Source of the DNA: Takakia lepidozioides
Lineage: Eukaryota; Streptophyta; Takakiopsida; Takakiales; Takakiaceae
DNA length: 64,000 bases
Assembly (NCBI GenBank): GCA_030704615.1
Contig: CM060732.1
Coordinates: forward strand, 64,213,053-64,277,052
Direction of reading: 5' to 3'
Positions 44,815 to 57,172 of the stretch are shown here, in pieces. The notes beneath the pieces are model-generated. The model was given only the letters and a program-made list of their open reading frames with translations. It ran no database searches and was not told the DNA's origin. The translations under genes and the position numbers were made by a program. Numbering within the stretch: position 1 is the stretch's first letter; each line of letters opens with the position of its first letter.

Positions 44815-47800
44815 AATCTGGTTCCTAGCATAAGCTTCATAATCTCATGCCTAAGACCCCCCATAGTTTTCTTTGAATGTGATACAATTAGTTTCCATTT
44901 GCAGGAATTGTACTCTACTGAGCTTGGAGACAAGGCTACTGTTGAATTGGGGTTGTCCGATTTTGTAGATTCAGTACACAGTCTTCTTACTCCGATGCAT
45001 ACTTTGTTTGCTCAACAGAATCTGTATCTGGTAGAACCCCTCGGAACGAGCATGCATTTAATTTAGATCTGTACATTTGTTTTGTTTGGTGTTTTTATAC
45101 TCTTGTAACTTTCAAATGCTTATATTTGTAAAGGTCCAAACCATCAAATATTAAATGAAAATCGTCCAAGTAATCGTCCAAAAAAGTTACACAAGGATTT
45201 GAAAAGAATGTGTGACCCCAACATTTATGGGTTAATTACGGTCAACTAGAGTGCAAGCTGATTCAAATCCAATGGGATTAGCCCAATTTCTCGTATCACT
45301 TCAATTCCTGAAAAGCCAACTAGTTTTCCGTTTGGAGGGCATACACCTTTGCCATAAACTCGGCAACTCGGTTGCCCAACCCTCCTCAAACACTTAGAAG
45401 TCCTTAGATACTCACTACTCACCCATTAAATAACCAGTTGATGATACTCAACATACACATATGGGTTTGAATCCACGACCAATTGTAAGATGGTCTTGTG
45501 CCCTAACAATAAGCCCATCTCATATGGTAGTATAGATAAATGCAATTATTATTGTTTGAAAGAAAAATGTTTTTGTTTTTCAAATATTCAGAAAGAAGGC
45601 TGGGCATGCTTTACTGAAAATGATTGTTCTTGGGTTTCTTTCCCTATAATTAAAAATAGTAGGACAATAGCACCAATAGAAGTATTATTATTTTACAGAA
45701 ATATTTATTTGGACGACATACCATTATAGAGGAATTGTACCAAAGAAATAAAAATCTTCACAATGGTACTTATATTGGAGCATATAGACACTAAAAACTT
45801 TTATAAATGTAGCCTCTTAGATAGATATAACCAATATTCTCTTAATAAGGGTAGTGTAACTTAGTTTAGGTGTTGTTACATTTGATCAAATCTATGTCTT
45901 TTCCGTCTAAGTACAAATAGCTTCTAGATCTCATCTCTTAGAACTTATTTGTTGCCTGTAGGTCTGACCGATTTCATTGCCAAAGTGGTTGTGGGTTCAA
46001 TCCACCGAATCGTGTCACAAAGATTTCAGCATTCCTGCTAGAAGGTAGTAGTCCTTATGGTTCAAGAGACATCATAATTTACAATGTCATCTAAGTCCAA
46101 ATGCATTTTTTTTTTTCCATAGAGCCTACGACCAGATTTGAACCAGAGACCTTTCCCTTGATATCTCTCCTTTCGAGGCTCCAACCATTGTCCCAGTAAT
46201 TCCCACTTTGCTATTTTTCGGGAATTTCCAGCGACCCAAAGTACTTGAAATTCCACATCTCCCACACCGCAAGTCCAAAAATCATGAGACTAAGCCCGTG
46301 CACCCCTCCTCATCGAGGGCTTTCCAACGGGACCAAGCACCAGGGTCGGGCCTCGCGGTTGGGGACATCTCAAATCTACAAAACAAAACAAACAAAACAA
46401 AACAAATGCCTCACTTCATATATTGATTATAGGGCCTCCGCCCCTTTCTTCGAAAAACAATAATAATTTAAAGGCAATAATCATGTATGCCACACTAGCC
46501 CTAGTTGGTGAGTATGATACATCTCATTTGACTAGAAATGATTGAGTATCCAACAAATAGCCTAGTGGTCATGGGCTCAAAGCCATATGTGCATCTTGGA
46601 TGTCATCCATTAGTAGAAGTTGTTGTCCAAATTCCAAATATTTGGGGTCACGGTATCCACACGCGAATGCATGGATTGTAGAAGTCATGCGGAATGCATG
46701 TGGGTCAGGCCTTGTGACCTACATGGCCACGTGGCAAGTATTGGAGGTGGACTATAATGAGGTGGAGGTTTTTCCAAATTATGAGGATGGGCAAGGCATC
46801 TCGATGATGTGGCACGTTTGATTGACTATGAGGAGGCCTGCAATTTGTTGTAGTATGTGTCATTATCTGTATCTCGTAGTAGTCTGAGTCCTTCCTTTGT
46901 ACGTGACGCCGTCACAAGTACATGGGACCTTCTCAAGACCTTCTTAACGGGGCTTTATGACCCGCTCCATCCTACAGTCATGGACATTACATTCCGTTTG
47001 TTACCGTGGCTGCTAACAGTGTCGTAGGTCTACTTGGATCATAACGGACTAGATCATCCGCTCGCTATTAAAGGTGGTTTTATTGGTCCTACCCTTAGGT
47101 AGAGACTACGCACTCGTTTCTCCTATGGCACCAATGTTGCTGGATGATTGTTTCTGGTTGGCATACATCGATTTTGGTGTTGGATGAAATATATTACAGA
47201 AATATATGTGCTTGTTAAACTTTCAAGCTGTTTTTTGTGCCTTTAAAATAAAAAGTATAGGTGATTTTGGTGTGGGATAAAATACGTATATTTGCTTGTT
47301 AGAGGCTGCTACTTAAAAAAAAGGTTTTTCTGATGGCCTATGAGATATTTTTTTCCTCATTTTAATTTGATTAAATGGGCTCCGTTAGGCCTTTCCTTGC
47401 CTACAACCCAAAAAAGAAAAAGACAAAAGAAAAATATATGGGTAGTAGCAGTGGTCATAGTAGTTATTGACACTAGACACATGAGCATTTTATAAAATGA
47501 CTGACATGTGGGTGCAAAATCTTTGCATTCTTTGCATGGAAATAGAGCATGGAACACTAACACTGATTGGGACGGAGTCAAAGCTATAGACGGTTAGATT
47601 GATCCGAAATTGACATGATTGTAAACAGACACAATTATTTGGAACAAGAACCTTACGCTGAGATGATGATCGGGGAAGGCTCGCATGTACCATGCATTTG
47701 TTCTACAACCTCTCTCAACTCTTACTCTAGTAGTCGGTTCAACCCCCACTATTAACATTCCAAAATTGAATACTAAACATGACTTAACAAATGAGAATCA

Positions 47801-47890
47801 GGTCTACTAGTATGCGTGCAAGTCCAATACTGTCTCTAGAACCCCATATTTGTTTATGGGAGAAACTAGTTGAGGAAAGCAAGAGATCTG
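44815..47890. other. Long stretch without a convincing gene
   Basis: A + strand frame at 45490-45729 (SIDKCNYYCLKEKCFCFSNI) is protein-like but unrecognised and AT-rich. RNA polymerase III B-box cores occur at 45995-46003 (GTTCAATCC), on the minus strand at 46143-46135 (GTTCAAATC) and at 47737-47745 (GTTCAACCC), suggesting SINE remains. Nothing else could be supported. Confidence 0.3.
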
Positions 47891-47894
47891 TGGG

Positions 47895-48125
47895 ACCGAC
47901 CAATGGGGAGGGAGGTGGAGGGTCCAATAGAGCCATGTGACAAGATTGTGTACATTGGCGGGACAACCTTCTGGAAGGCTTGAGCGCTGCTTGATTGGTG
48001 GGTGCTTGCTGCCCTGAGAGGGTATATAAAAGAGAGGAGGGTTGTGCTGTTGTGCTGTGCGTGACCGCCTCTAGCTTCTTGTAAAGTACCTAGTAAGTGA
48101 CACGAATGGTCTCTTCTAGAAAAAG
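47895..48125 (+). promoter_or_regulatory. Promoter-like cluster: CCAAT boxes, heat-shock elements, TATA box
   Basis: CCAAT lies at 47900-47904, another CCAAT near 47928-47932, and an inverted one (ATTGG) at 47994-47998. A perfect heat-shock core TTCTGGAA lies at 47969-47976 within AACCTTCTGGAAGGC. TATATAAA lies at 48023-48030, and a second perfect core TTCTAGAA at 48114-48121, downstream of the expected start site near 48055. No coding sequence follows for over 2.5 kb, so this may be the promoter of a lost gene, an LTR-type promoter, or a distal promoter of the transporter gene at 50.8 kb. Confidence 0.5.
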
Positions 48126-48319
48126 GAAGTGTAGATCAGTACCATCGCTAATTATATACTAGCACACTATGGACTGCACTTGTTGGAAAGAACCCTCCCC
48201 ACACGATTGACCGTTGTTGATTTCTAGCCACATCATTGGTTGAATATCTCAACTTTATGTTTTTCATCATATTCTAACTAGCTATGGTAGCTTATTATCT
48301 TTACGGGGGGTTGGTATTC

Positions 48320-48392
48320 TGTGAGCACAGCGGCTCACGTGAGCACAACCCGCGGTCATAGAAATTATATGTTAACATGCACGGTGCATATG
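48320..48392 (+). repeat. Second copy of the CCCGCGGTCATA ... GCACGGTGCATAT repeat
   Basis: Shares GTGAGCACAGCG, ACCCGCGGTCATA and GCACGGTGCATAT, in order, with 16826-16962. It is shorter because one internal CCGCGGTCATA unit is missing. Confidence 0.55.
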
Positions 48393-48700
48393 AGTACCTT
48401 CAGATTTATTTTCTCAGTGCAAAAATAACTTTTCTAGGGCTTAAACTGCCGATACCCGGACTGAAAACCACGATTTTTGTTTTTCTGGGGTATTCTGGGG
48501 TATCCGGTTCGCATAAGAGGAAACCCCACGCCTATAGGGTAACATGTTTATTGTGTATAGGTGTTACTTGTTTCTTAAGTGATGTTGTGAGGGCCTATGT
48601 GAGCAGTTAAAAAAGTTTCGCAAAGTTTTTAGTTTCTCAATTTTAGTTTCGCTGGAGAATATTTGAAAGGTATCTAGGGAACATCCTTAATATTTGCTGG

Positions 48701-48769
48701 TGCTCACGCCCGCCTGAGCATGCTCACACCCGCCTGAGCATGCTCACACCCGCCTGAGCATGCTCACAC
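48701..48769 (+). repeat. 20-bp tandem repeat, 3.4 copies
   Basis: TGCTCAC(G/A)CCCGCCTGAGCA is repeated at 48701-48720, 48721-48740 and 48741-48760, with a partial fourth unit to 48769. Adjacent units create the palindrome TGAGCATGCTCA at each junction, the same motif as at 16.8 kb. Confidence 0.85.
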
Positions 48770-49166
48770 GCTACCCAACTTCTCTTTACGCACCAAGTTG
48801 GGCCACCGAGCTCCTACAGCCACCGTTCAATAAAATTCTACATGGTAGAACAAATTTGTACCGTTTGAATATCACAATTCATTCATAGTAGTAAGTAACA
48901 CAGCTAAACAGGGCTTTAGGCTTTCCTTTCTTCTGTTGCCTCTTCAATTTCTCTGTTCTCTCTGCTTGGCCTCGTTTTCAGCCTTCTCTTCGCTTCATTT
49001 CTTGGCTTTAAGACTCCTGTTAATTTGGTGGCTTGTTGCAGCCCTCTGCCTGGGTGGTCTCCCCTGTGTAAGCCTTCACGGCCTCATGGGCGGTTAATGT
49101 TATTTCCGCTCCTCTTTTAATGCATTTCAGGTCTCTGTTGCCTTTTCTTAAGAAAAAAGAAAAAGA

Positions 49167-49242
49167 AAAGTACCTAAGTAAGAATTCTGATCTGTCATGG
49201 TGTTAAAGTACCTAAGTAAGAATTCTGATCTGTCATGGTGTT
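49167..49242 (+). repeat. Perfect 38-bp tandem duplication
   Basis: Bases 49167-49204 and 49205-49242 are identical (AAAGTACCTAAGTAAGAATT onward to GTCATGGTGTT). Perfect identity implies a very recent event. Confidence 0.9.
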
Positions 49243-49399
49243 GTAAGTAAGTTCCCATAATTCCATGCTCAGTTTCTCTTTGTATTTCGCGAGTGCCACT
49301 GCCACACAAGGACCTTCCCCTCCCACTCACCAACCGCCAAACGGCCAACCGCCAACCTCCGCGCCAAATGGAGGCCTGCCGTGTGACAGGACACATTCT

Positions 49400-50837
49400 C
49401 TCGGGTATATGGATGTGGCATTATTTCATCTACGTGGATGATTTTGGCTAAACCGGGCTAAATCTCGGGTGAAGGATCTCAGAAGCGGCGAAACTAGGGC
49501 AAACCACAGCCGCGCATTATGGCCAGCTGGCCTCCGCATATTGGATGCTCTGATCGCGGGGTCCAGACGAATCGGGGGTGAATGGGCGCGTGGCGCCTCG
49601 CAGCTGGCCTGCAGAGCACGGTGCCACGCAGTCACAATGAATGTGTGCGGGATGCGTATTCCTGTGCACTTGCACACGTGGTCGATGCAGAGAAGTACAC
49701 CCGCACCAGCCCTGTGACCTTCTTTACGGCCAATCACTGCATGCCGTGCGCCGTCCACTGCCTACACCCAGTCGCTCAGTCTACCAGCACCTGTAGTACG
49801 ACCGGGATTATCCGGTCGTTCGGACCGATGGAAATGGCGACGTGGATGTAGCTTGTAGAACATTCCACAAAGATGCGTACCGCCTTTCGCTCCCGCAGTC
49901 GGGGAGTAACGGAGTATCTTTAGCGAATGTCTCGGGGTGCTGCCCGCAGTCTGTGGCACTCCACGTGTCCCCTCTTCTTCGCCTGGCTCAGCATCTCCTG
50001 CACTGCCAGAGTTTTGTGCCGAGGATTGCTCACACCTTCTCTCTCTTGTCGGCCGCTCTCTTTTCCTGAAGGATTTTCTTACTATGCCTCTTCTTAAATG
50101 CATGCTGTTTGGCTCTGCAGGAAATCTCATTGAAGACCTCTGAATTAGTCTGAAGCTCGCAAGCGCTCACCTGTAATTTGTCTTTCTCCTTGTTCTGCTT
50201 CCTGTTGGTCATTTCCTGGCAGAAATCTGCTCGTTCGATATTTTTGGAGACACAGCCTGTTCTTTCCTTCCATCGTTTATTCAGCAGATCGATTTTTGTC
50301 ATGCACTTGAGGATCTACCAGTCTGTCGTTTTGCTATGAAACCATTTATTGAATCTGAATTCAACCCGCTACATCGTCCGTAATATAGCAGATCGTGGTG
50401 CCGTGGTGCTGCTGCTCGAGTACTTGCCATCTTCATTCTTCGGGAGTGCACAGGTGCACTTCATACAATTTTCCTCAGTGCGTCTGTGTCTTCAAGGATT
50501 TGTAAATCCAACGCCGTGTGGAGTTGAGCTCATTTGGAGTCTGCGTATTTGAAGTCTTCAATCACGAATTTCACCAGGCGCTTCCTCTAGACGCCAAAAA
50601 TATGTAGGCGAATTCTTTGCAATACCGCAAGGCTGTGTTCAGAGAGTTTTGTGAATCAGTGTTGGTGTTTATATAGTTTGAATATTTGTTTCTTCCTTCA
50701 TTTTTCATTTGAGCTTTGGGCCATTGTTGTTACAGGATTTATTAAGACAGATATCTTACCATTTCTGCGCATCCACGAGAGTCGGTCGTTGCGGATCAGC
50801 AGTTCGGTGGATGAAGGCTTGGATTTGAGCCACCACA
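49400..50837 (+). promoter_or_regulatory. GC-richer upstream region of the monosaccharide transporter gene
   Basis: After a long AT-rich region, base composition rises sharply near 49450-50050 with many CG dinucleotides. This fits the promoter and 5' untranslated region (possibly with an intron) of the downstream transporter. Open frames on both strands here show no recognisable protein. Confidence 0.35.
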
Positions 50838-53800
50838 ATGATAATCAAGGGGGCATGGGGAGTTGCGATTACTGCTGCACTTGGCAATTTGTTGCAAGGA
50901 TGGGATAGTGGGGCGATTGCAGGTCAGTCCTACACCATAGCAATGCCGCTGCATTGTCCTCTCACCGTGTGCTAGCTGCAATGTGATAGACATGGCGACA
51001 GCGAATGAAATCTGAACATAGACATAAGTGAAAAGATGTGTAACAGCAGGTAGGCGCTTCAACGCTGCTATAATATTCAGAATAACCATGTTCTATGGAT
51101 AATCTGGAGAATTATGTCGTATACATGTATGTAGTTTAGGGCAAGATGTTTGAGTACATCTGCCAGCACCTTTCCTTTTCAGGCCGCTAGTGTTGTGTTT
51201 TTGAAAGCCATAAGTGTGGCTGGAGTATCCATGGGCAAGCATTCTGGTTATAATTCTTATTGCTTCATGTGCCTTTTGTATACTGCATAGTTGTCAGAAT
51301 GTGGCAGAAACTGAAGTTTAAGGCAGATTCTGAGCAAAGCATGTTTCAAAGAAGAGCGCAGAAGGGATTAGGGGAAAAGCTCTGTTTGTGTGTATGATGA
51401 CCCACTCATGGGGAGGGTCCAACCCAGTACTCCCAATTTTAAGCAGGTTTCCATACTTGTTTGTCTAACTGTCATACAAGTAGCCCCTGACAGGGAGCAG
51501 TACCCGCCAGGTGAAGTGGCTTTACCTTATGGCCTGATTCTTCTCTTCTTCTCTCACCTAACTGTCTATCTGCCCAAATGCATGCAGGAGCATTGCTTTA
51601 TCTTAAACCAGAATTCCACTTGGATGATACACCTGCATTGGAAGGGCTTGTGGTGGCCTCCACTCTGATTGGAGCAGTGGCAAGTGTAACAGTTGCGGGG
51701 CCTGCAGCTGATTGGCTTGGCCGAAAAACCTTGTTGTATATATCTGGTTTATTCTTTTCTATTGCTGCTCTTATCATGCCATTTGCACCCAATGTCTACT
51801 TGCTCATCGTTGGCCGCGTGCTAGTTGGCTGTGGGGTTGGGTTGGCTGCCACAATTGCACCTATTCTGATCTCTGAGACAGCACCAGCTGAGATTCGAGG
51901 GCAATTGGCAACACTGCCACAACTCATGGGCTCTGGGGGTTTCTTTCTGGCCTACGTGATGGACTTTGTGGTGTCACTTCAAGTGGAACCCAGTTGGAGG
52001 CTTATTTTGGGGTTCCTCTTTGCGCCAGCGGTCATCTATGTGCTTCTGGGGATCTTTTTGTTGCCCGAATCACCTAGATGGCTTGTTAGCAAAGGTCGGA
52101 TGTACGATGCAAAGGTTGTGCTGCAAAATCTTCGTTGTCGGGAGGATGTGGCAGGTATTTGCCTGACCTTCTGAATATGCTCTGCTCAGTTCCACAATTG
52201 CTTAGTTGTTGCATGTAATATTTTAATTGGTGCTTGGCTTCATGCGGTAGACTTCTGATGGGTTCCCTTATTATAGACCTTGAACATTCAAACTTAGGAG
52301 GGAATGGCAAGCACATAGGAAAGTATCAGCGTTCAGTACGAATTTGGAAGTCTTCAGCCATAATGCTAACAGTGAATGGTAGAGTTGGTCCATTAAGTCA
52401 AAGTGCAATATAAGCCCAAACCAGAGTTGTAAGCCTGCCTGGATAACATCCCTCCTGTTCAGTGTGGAATCCTATTTCCAGTAACACTTATATGTTATTT
52501 CCATGTTTGTGTTAACTGAATGTCAATGGTCTAAGACAGAACAGTGGATTGCCCTGGCAGTCTTTTCCATCCTTTTCTCCTATTCCTGGGTTATATCTTA
52601 GGCTACGTGACAAACAGTCGCATTTGGAGCCTTAAAATCATCAGTGTTCCACTCTCCTGTTCTGCAGTGGAGCTCGCCCTGTTGGTGGAAGGGCTAGGGG
52701 TGGGAGGTGAGAACTCCCTTGAAGAATGGCTGCTGAAGCCAGCTGAGATGATTACAGACGATGGTGAGGAGTCAGTTATAGAGGAAGGCCAAATTAAACT
52801 GTTTGGTCCTGATGAAACTTCATGGGTTGCGACCCCCATCACAGATGAATCGGGGAGCCACCAACTTGGACTCACAAGACACCCAAGCATTGACTCTCAT
52901 GCACTTGGTTTCATAGATCCAATGGTTACTCTTCTTGGAAGTGTTCAAACCTCCAATGATTTTCTTCTGACCTCTCGGGATGTCCCATACGATGACGACC
53001 AGAAATATGATCAGTGGGATGAAGAGGCACAGGGAACTCCACGTCATGGAGAAAATGGGTACCACTCTGAAACTGACCAGGGGGGCATGGTGGGAGACCT
53101 CGATGAGACGTTGCAAACCCCGTTGCTGTATGGGAACAGCTACAATTCTGGGAAGGTCAATCCCAGTCCTCTATCTCGCAACAATTCCCGCAGTGGGAAG
53201 GGTCCCTTCTCAAGATCGAATTCCCGTGACAGGCGTTTGTCACGCTCGAACTCAAAAGAATTTGGCTTCTCAGGGCGCTTGTCTAGGATGAACTCCAGGA
53301 GTGTGGCACAGGATGGTGGAGTTCCCGAGTCATTTGGTAGTGTAGGCATAGGAGGTGGGTGGCAGCTTGCCTGGCGTTGGGAGGAAAAATCTGGAGAAGG
53401 GGAGGGGGAGGAAGGTGGACTCAAGAGAGTGTTCTTGAAGAGTGACGGGGGAGAATTGTTCCAGTCCGCAATGTCCTTACCAGGTGTTGGCCAACTACTG
53501 GGAGATGATTCCTTTCAGGTATGGTTGTACCTTACAATGTCATTCTGGATGGAGTCCTCTTAATGTGATAACACTGCCGGTCCCTTAATTTGCAAGGGCG
53601 ACCAAAAGCTCAGAGCCAAAATTTTGCGAGAGATTGTAAGAACAGGGTGAGATGTAGCACTGTACCTGATTGTCAGTGGACAAGATTGCAGGGTTACTGA
53701 CTTCTCCCTTGATGCTTTTACAGGCTGCTGTTCTGGTGGGCCAACCAGCACAGCTTGCAAAGGAGTTACTTGATGAGCACCCTGTTGGGCCTGCTATGGT

Positions 53801-55863
53801 TCATCCTGCTGAAACAGCGACACACGGGCCTACATGGTCAAGTCTGCTGGAAGGCGGTGTTCGTCGTGCTCTTATTGTAGGAGTGTGCCTCCAGATTCTC
53901 CAACAGGTGAGTGGGCCTACAGGTCCTCCAACAGCAAGGAAATTAAAGTTAAATCTGAAATACTTTCATTCTGGACACCTACCTAATGTGTGGGAGTGTC
54001 AGCCTTTCTTTGTTTAGCTTTCAAAGAGGAAAGAGAAAGGCATGTTTCATTCATACAGATTCTAGATGTTGTTAAGACTCGTCACTTTGGCCAGAGATGT
54101 CGAAAGAAACAATTAAGAAGAGAAATGAAATGAAATGGTACAAGAGAGACAAAACTTGTAATGTCCACTAAGATTGAAGAGCTTTGGGACAGGACCTCAG
54201 AAGAGAGAGATGTACTCATGCCTTGTGGCCCATAGACCCTGAGCCCAGTTTGGGCAGAAGAGAGAAAGAGGAAATCAGACATAGAAAGGCAGGAAGATAA
54301 ACTTTATGACATGAGAAGAAGTGCTATAGCCTTGTGGCCATGATCCCTATCATGTCAGATACATTATCTGCAAGAGGAAGAGGTTCTTATTTACTCCATT
54401 TTCGGGATGTGCCATCGCTCTCTTTCTCAAAGCAGTCAGGGAAAAAGAGACCTCAGAACCTTTTTAAGTAAAACTCCTACCTGGTCATTCCAAGATAATG
54501 CTGGCACCCTTCCATGGTATTCTTACTTGCACTCAAATGATGTCTTTTGTATTTAAGACATGATGTTGTCCAACAGATAGAAAGGATGAGAGGCAAGTAG
54601 CAGAGAGATGGATCAACGTCCAAACAACATTTGTAATTGTGAAACTTTCAGATATACCTCTGGTTTTATGTTTTAGAGACCGAGTGGGAGTTTTTAGCAA
54701 GTGTGCTCCCTTCTGATCAGGGGTTACATGTGCAGTTTGCGGGTATCAATGCAATCCTTTACTACACACCACAAATCCTCATGCAAGCCGGTGTTGGGGA
54801 CATGTTAGCGAACGTAGGGATCAAGAGCGAATCGGCATCAATCTTGTTTAGTGGGGTCACATGCTTCCTGATGCTGCCCTGCATTATGGTGGCTATGTGG
54901 CTTATGGATCGCTCTGGCCGCCGGTATATATCTCTCTTCCATCCTCTCTTTTAGAGTTATGCTAGCACTGCTATCAACACTATGCTGACCAGTGAAAACA
55001 AGCTTCTAACCCATCCTTAATGAAAATAAAAACCAGGATGACATTGGGCTGCTATGCACTCGTATCTGGAGGAACTTGTCTTGAAAGTTAGCTGACAGTG
55101 GAATTGACAGGAAATAGGAAAGTAGACATCTCTCTACAATTGTACATTATATTTAATGCACGATGATCCTGGGCATTTTGGGGACTGTCCTCATCCTCCT
55201 CCTCCTCATCCCATTAAATCCTACGTGGCTTTGGAATCATTGGCACAAACACCTTGGCTACCAGGAGCCATTGACAACCAGTGGGTTCACCCAGCTGAAC
55301 TCTAATGGAATAAACTGCCTCCACTCCCACACTCTCTGTAATGCAAATCGTTAGATTCCAAAACGGCAGTCTGACTCTTGTTGTGTTGCATGGTTCACTC
55401 TCATTGCAGGCAACTCTTACTGGCAACCATACCTCTCCTCGCAATTTCGATGGTGGCACTTGTGCTGGTCAACATATTCCTATCAACAGGGTTAATTCCA
55501 GGCATCATCTCCTTTGTCTGCCTCACAATCTTCACCTGCTCATTTGTTGGAGGTTTCGGTCCAATTCCCAACATTCTATGCTCTGAGATTTTCCCAACCC
55601 GGGTCCGCGGGGTCTGTATAGGTATCTGTGCTGCTGCCATGTGGGGTAGTAATGTCATCGTCACATACTCCTTCCCTCTCATCAACCAGCACTTTGGGCT
55701 CCAGGGTGTGTTTGGTCTCTTTGGGGTGGTGAGCGTGGTGGCTTGGATCTTTGTGTTCCTTAAAGTGCCAGAGACCAAGGGACTTCCGCTGGAAATTATC
55801 TCCGAGTTTTTTGCTATATCTACAAAGAAGGAGAAAGTAGATGACCCTCAGGGTGACTACTAG
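50838..55863 (+). CDS. Tonoplast monosaccharide transporter (MSSP/TMT family), 775 residues, 6 exons
   Basis: Exons 50838-50922, 51588-52154, 52668-53518, 53724-53906, 54736-54923 and 55410-55863, all GT-AG and in phase. The N-terminus has the family signature ALGNLLQGWDSGAIAGALLY (first membrane helix). Exon 2 holds helices 2-6 with DWLGRK, GRVLVGCGVG and PESPRWL. Exons 3-4 form the very long central cytosolic loop typical of this family (about residues 218-545), starting ELALLVEGLGVGGENSLEEW and including PAEM, IKLFGPDETSWVA and GPAMVHPAET. The second half (QILQQ, FAGINAILYYTPQILMQAGV, DRSGRR, VPETKGLPLE) supplies helices 7-12. Family role: proton-coupled import of glucose/fructose into the vacuole. 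Length slightly exceeds the usual 730-750 residues because of a Ser/Arg-rich insert in the loop (SRNNSRSG, SRSNSRDRRLSRSNSK). No damage is seen. Confidence 0.93.
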
Positions 55864-57172
55864 ATCCCCACCTGATGGTCAGTTTCCTTTTCCCTATTCC
55901 AATACTTTACCCTCTGTGACCTAGAATCCAGGGTTGCTGCAACATAGAGATATTTTCATGCAACACTGTGAAGCCTTGGCAGTCTCAACACCACAACAAC
56001 GGCTCTAATTGCTAATTCCAGAAGCACTCAGCATGTGGTTAAAGCCGTGCAGCTGGGGAGCTGAATCTAGCCCCTCAGTGACTCTCTCTGGTACAACTGG
56101 TAAAAAAATCTGGCTTAGGCCTATGCAAATTCTTCACTGAAATTGCGCCAGTAAATTTGAAGGCCAGTCACCATCTGCAACAACGGTAGCTGAGTGAAAG
56201 AGGGCCTCGGCAGGTTTACTCCGCTTGCGAAAGGGCCAGGGTTGAAAGTATGCTCTACACATTGTGCGCACCTAGTACAGATAGGAAGAGTTTGGATTTG
56301 TTATAGCAAAGTGTAGTCTATTGTACCAGTAGATTTTCAAACACCCCAGAAGAACAGGCTACGGATATTCCGACATCTTCAATTGAAGCGTGAGTCCAGA
56401 GTGAGTTATGAGTGTGTAGGCGTGATTTGAAGGTAGTATAGCTGTGGAAGCTAAGGCTTGGATATGTCTTTATCTTCCGGGAGATTCTCCTCTCCATTGA
56501 GCAGTAAAAACTTCCAAGATTTTTCCCCTCCTCCTCTCTCTCATCACTGTGCTAGCTTCTTCTCCTGCATTTTGTGGATCTGTTTATGAAGTGGGTGAGA
56601 CGATCAAAAGGAAAACTGGATATATGTGACCAGAAACTCCCCTGAGAAGAAATGTAACGTTTCCCCTCCTTGAGGCTACGGGCTGGTGTCGGTCAGGAAA
56701 CCAGGGTGACTGGCTAGGGCAGGTTAGCCGCTTCTTGAAACTACTAAAGCGTCTCTTTCCCCCCTCGTCTCTCTCTTCCGTCTGGTATCTCTTTCATTTC
56801 TTTGGAGTGACGAATTTGCTGGTTTGTGATGTGTGGCATGATCATGCTTGCTTCGGTTTTTCCCTTACCTCCGTTTTGTCAACTCAGTTCTTCAGCTTAC
56901 TACTACATCAAGGCGTGGAAGGAACGGAGTGGGGGTTTCGGAAGATATAATGAGCCGCTGTGAAGATTAAAGAAAATTGAGAATGTATACTTTAAGCATT
57001 TGATTGAGTCCTTGTTTGTCAACAAGAATCACTGTTAATTTAAGAATTCACATGTGAGATAGCCCACATTTGTAGAGAGGAGGGGAAGTACTGAACAAGA
57101 AACAAGAAATTTTCCAAAACATCGTGAAGTCTTTGTAACAGAGATCACGTTTTGAGGCTGAAGCTTACGGCC
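55864..57172 (+). other. 3' region of the transporter gene and upstream region of the remorin gene
   Basis: Contains the transporter's 3' untranslated sequence (T-rich and CT-rich tracts near 56510-56560 and 56750-56780). Toward 57.1 kb it should hold the promoter and leader of the remorin gene. No other gene is visible. Confidence 0.4.

Noticed and set aside
45490-45729. 79-codon AT-rich frame that looked organelle-derived
   Set aside because: No recognisable organelle gene and no flanking organelle sequence.
45958-46013. Possible tRNA gene around a perfect B box
   Set aside because: No matching acceptor stem, D arm or anticodon stem could be built.
52544-53563. Long single frame treated as a separate gene
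   Set aside because: It is exon 3 of the transporter plus intron sequence read through; splice sites and phase link it to neighbouring exons.
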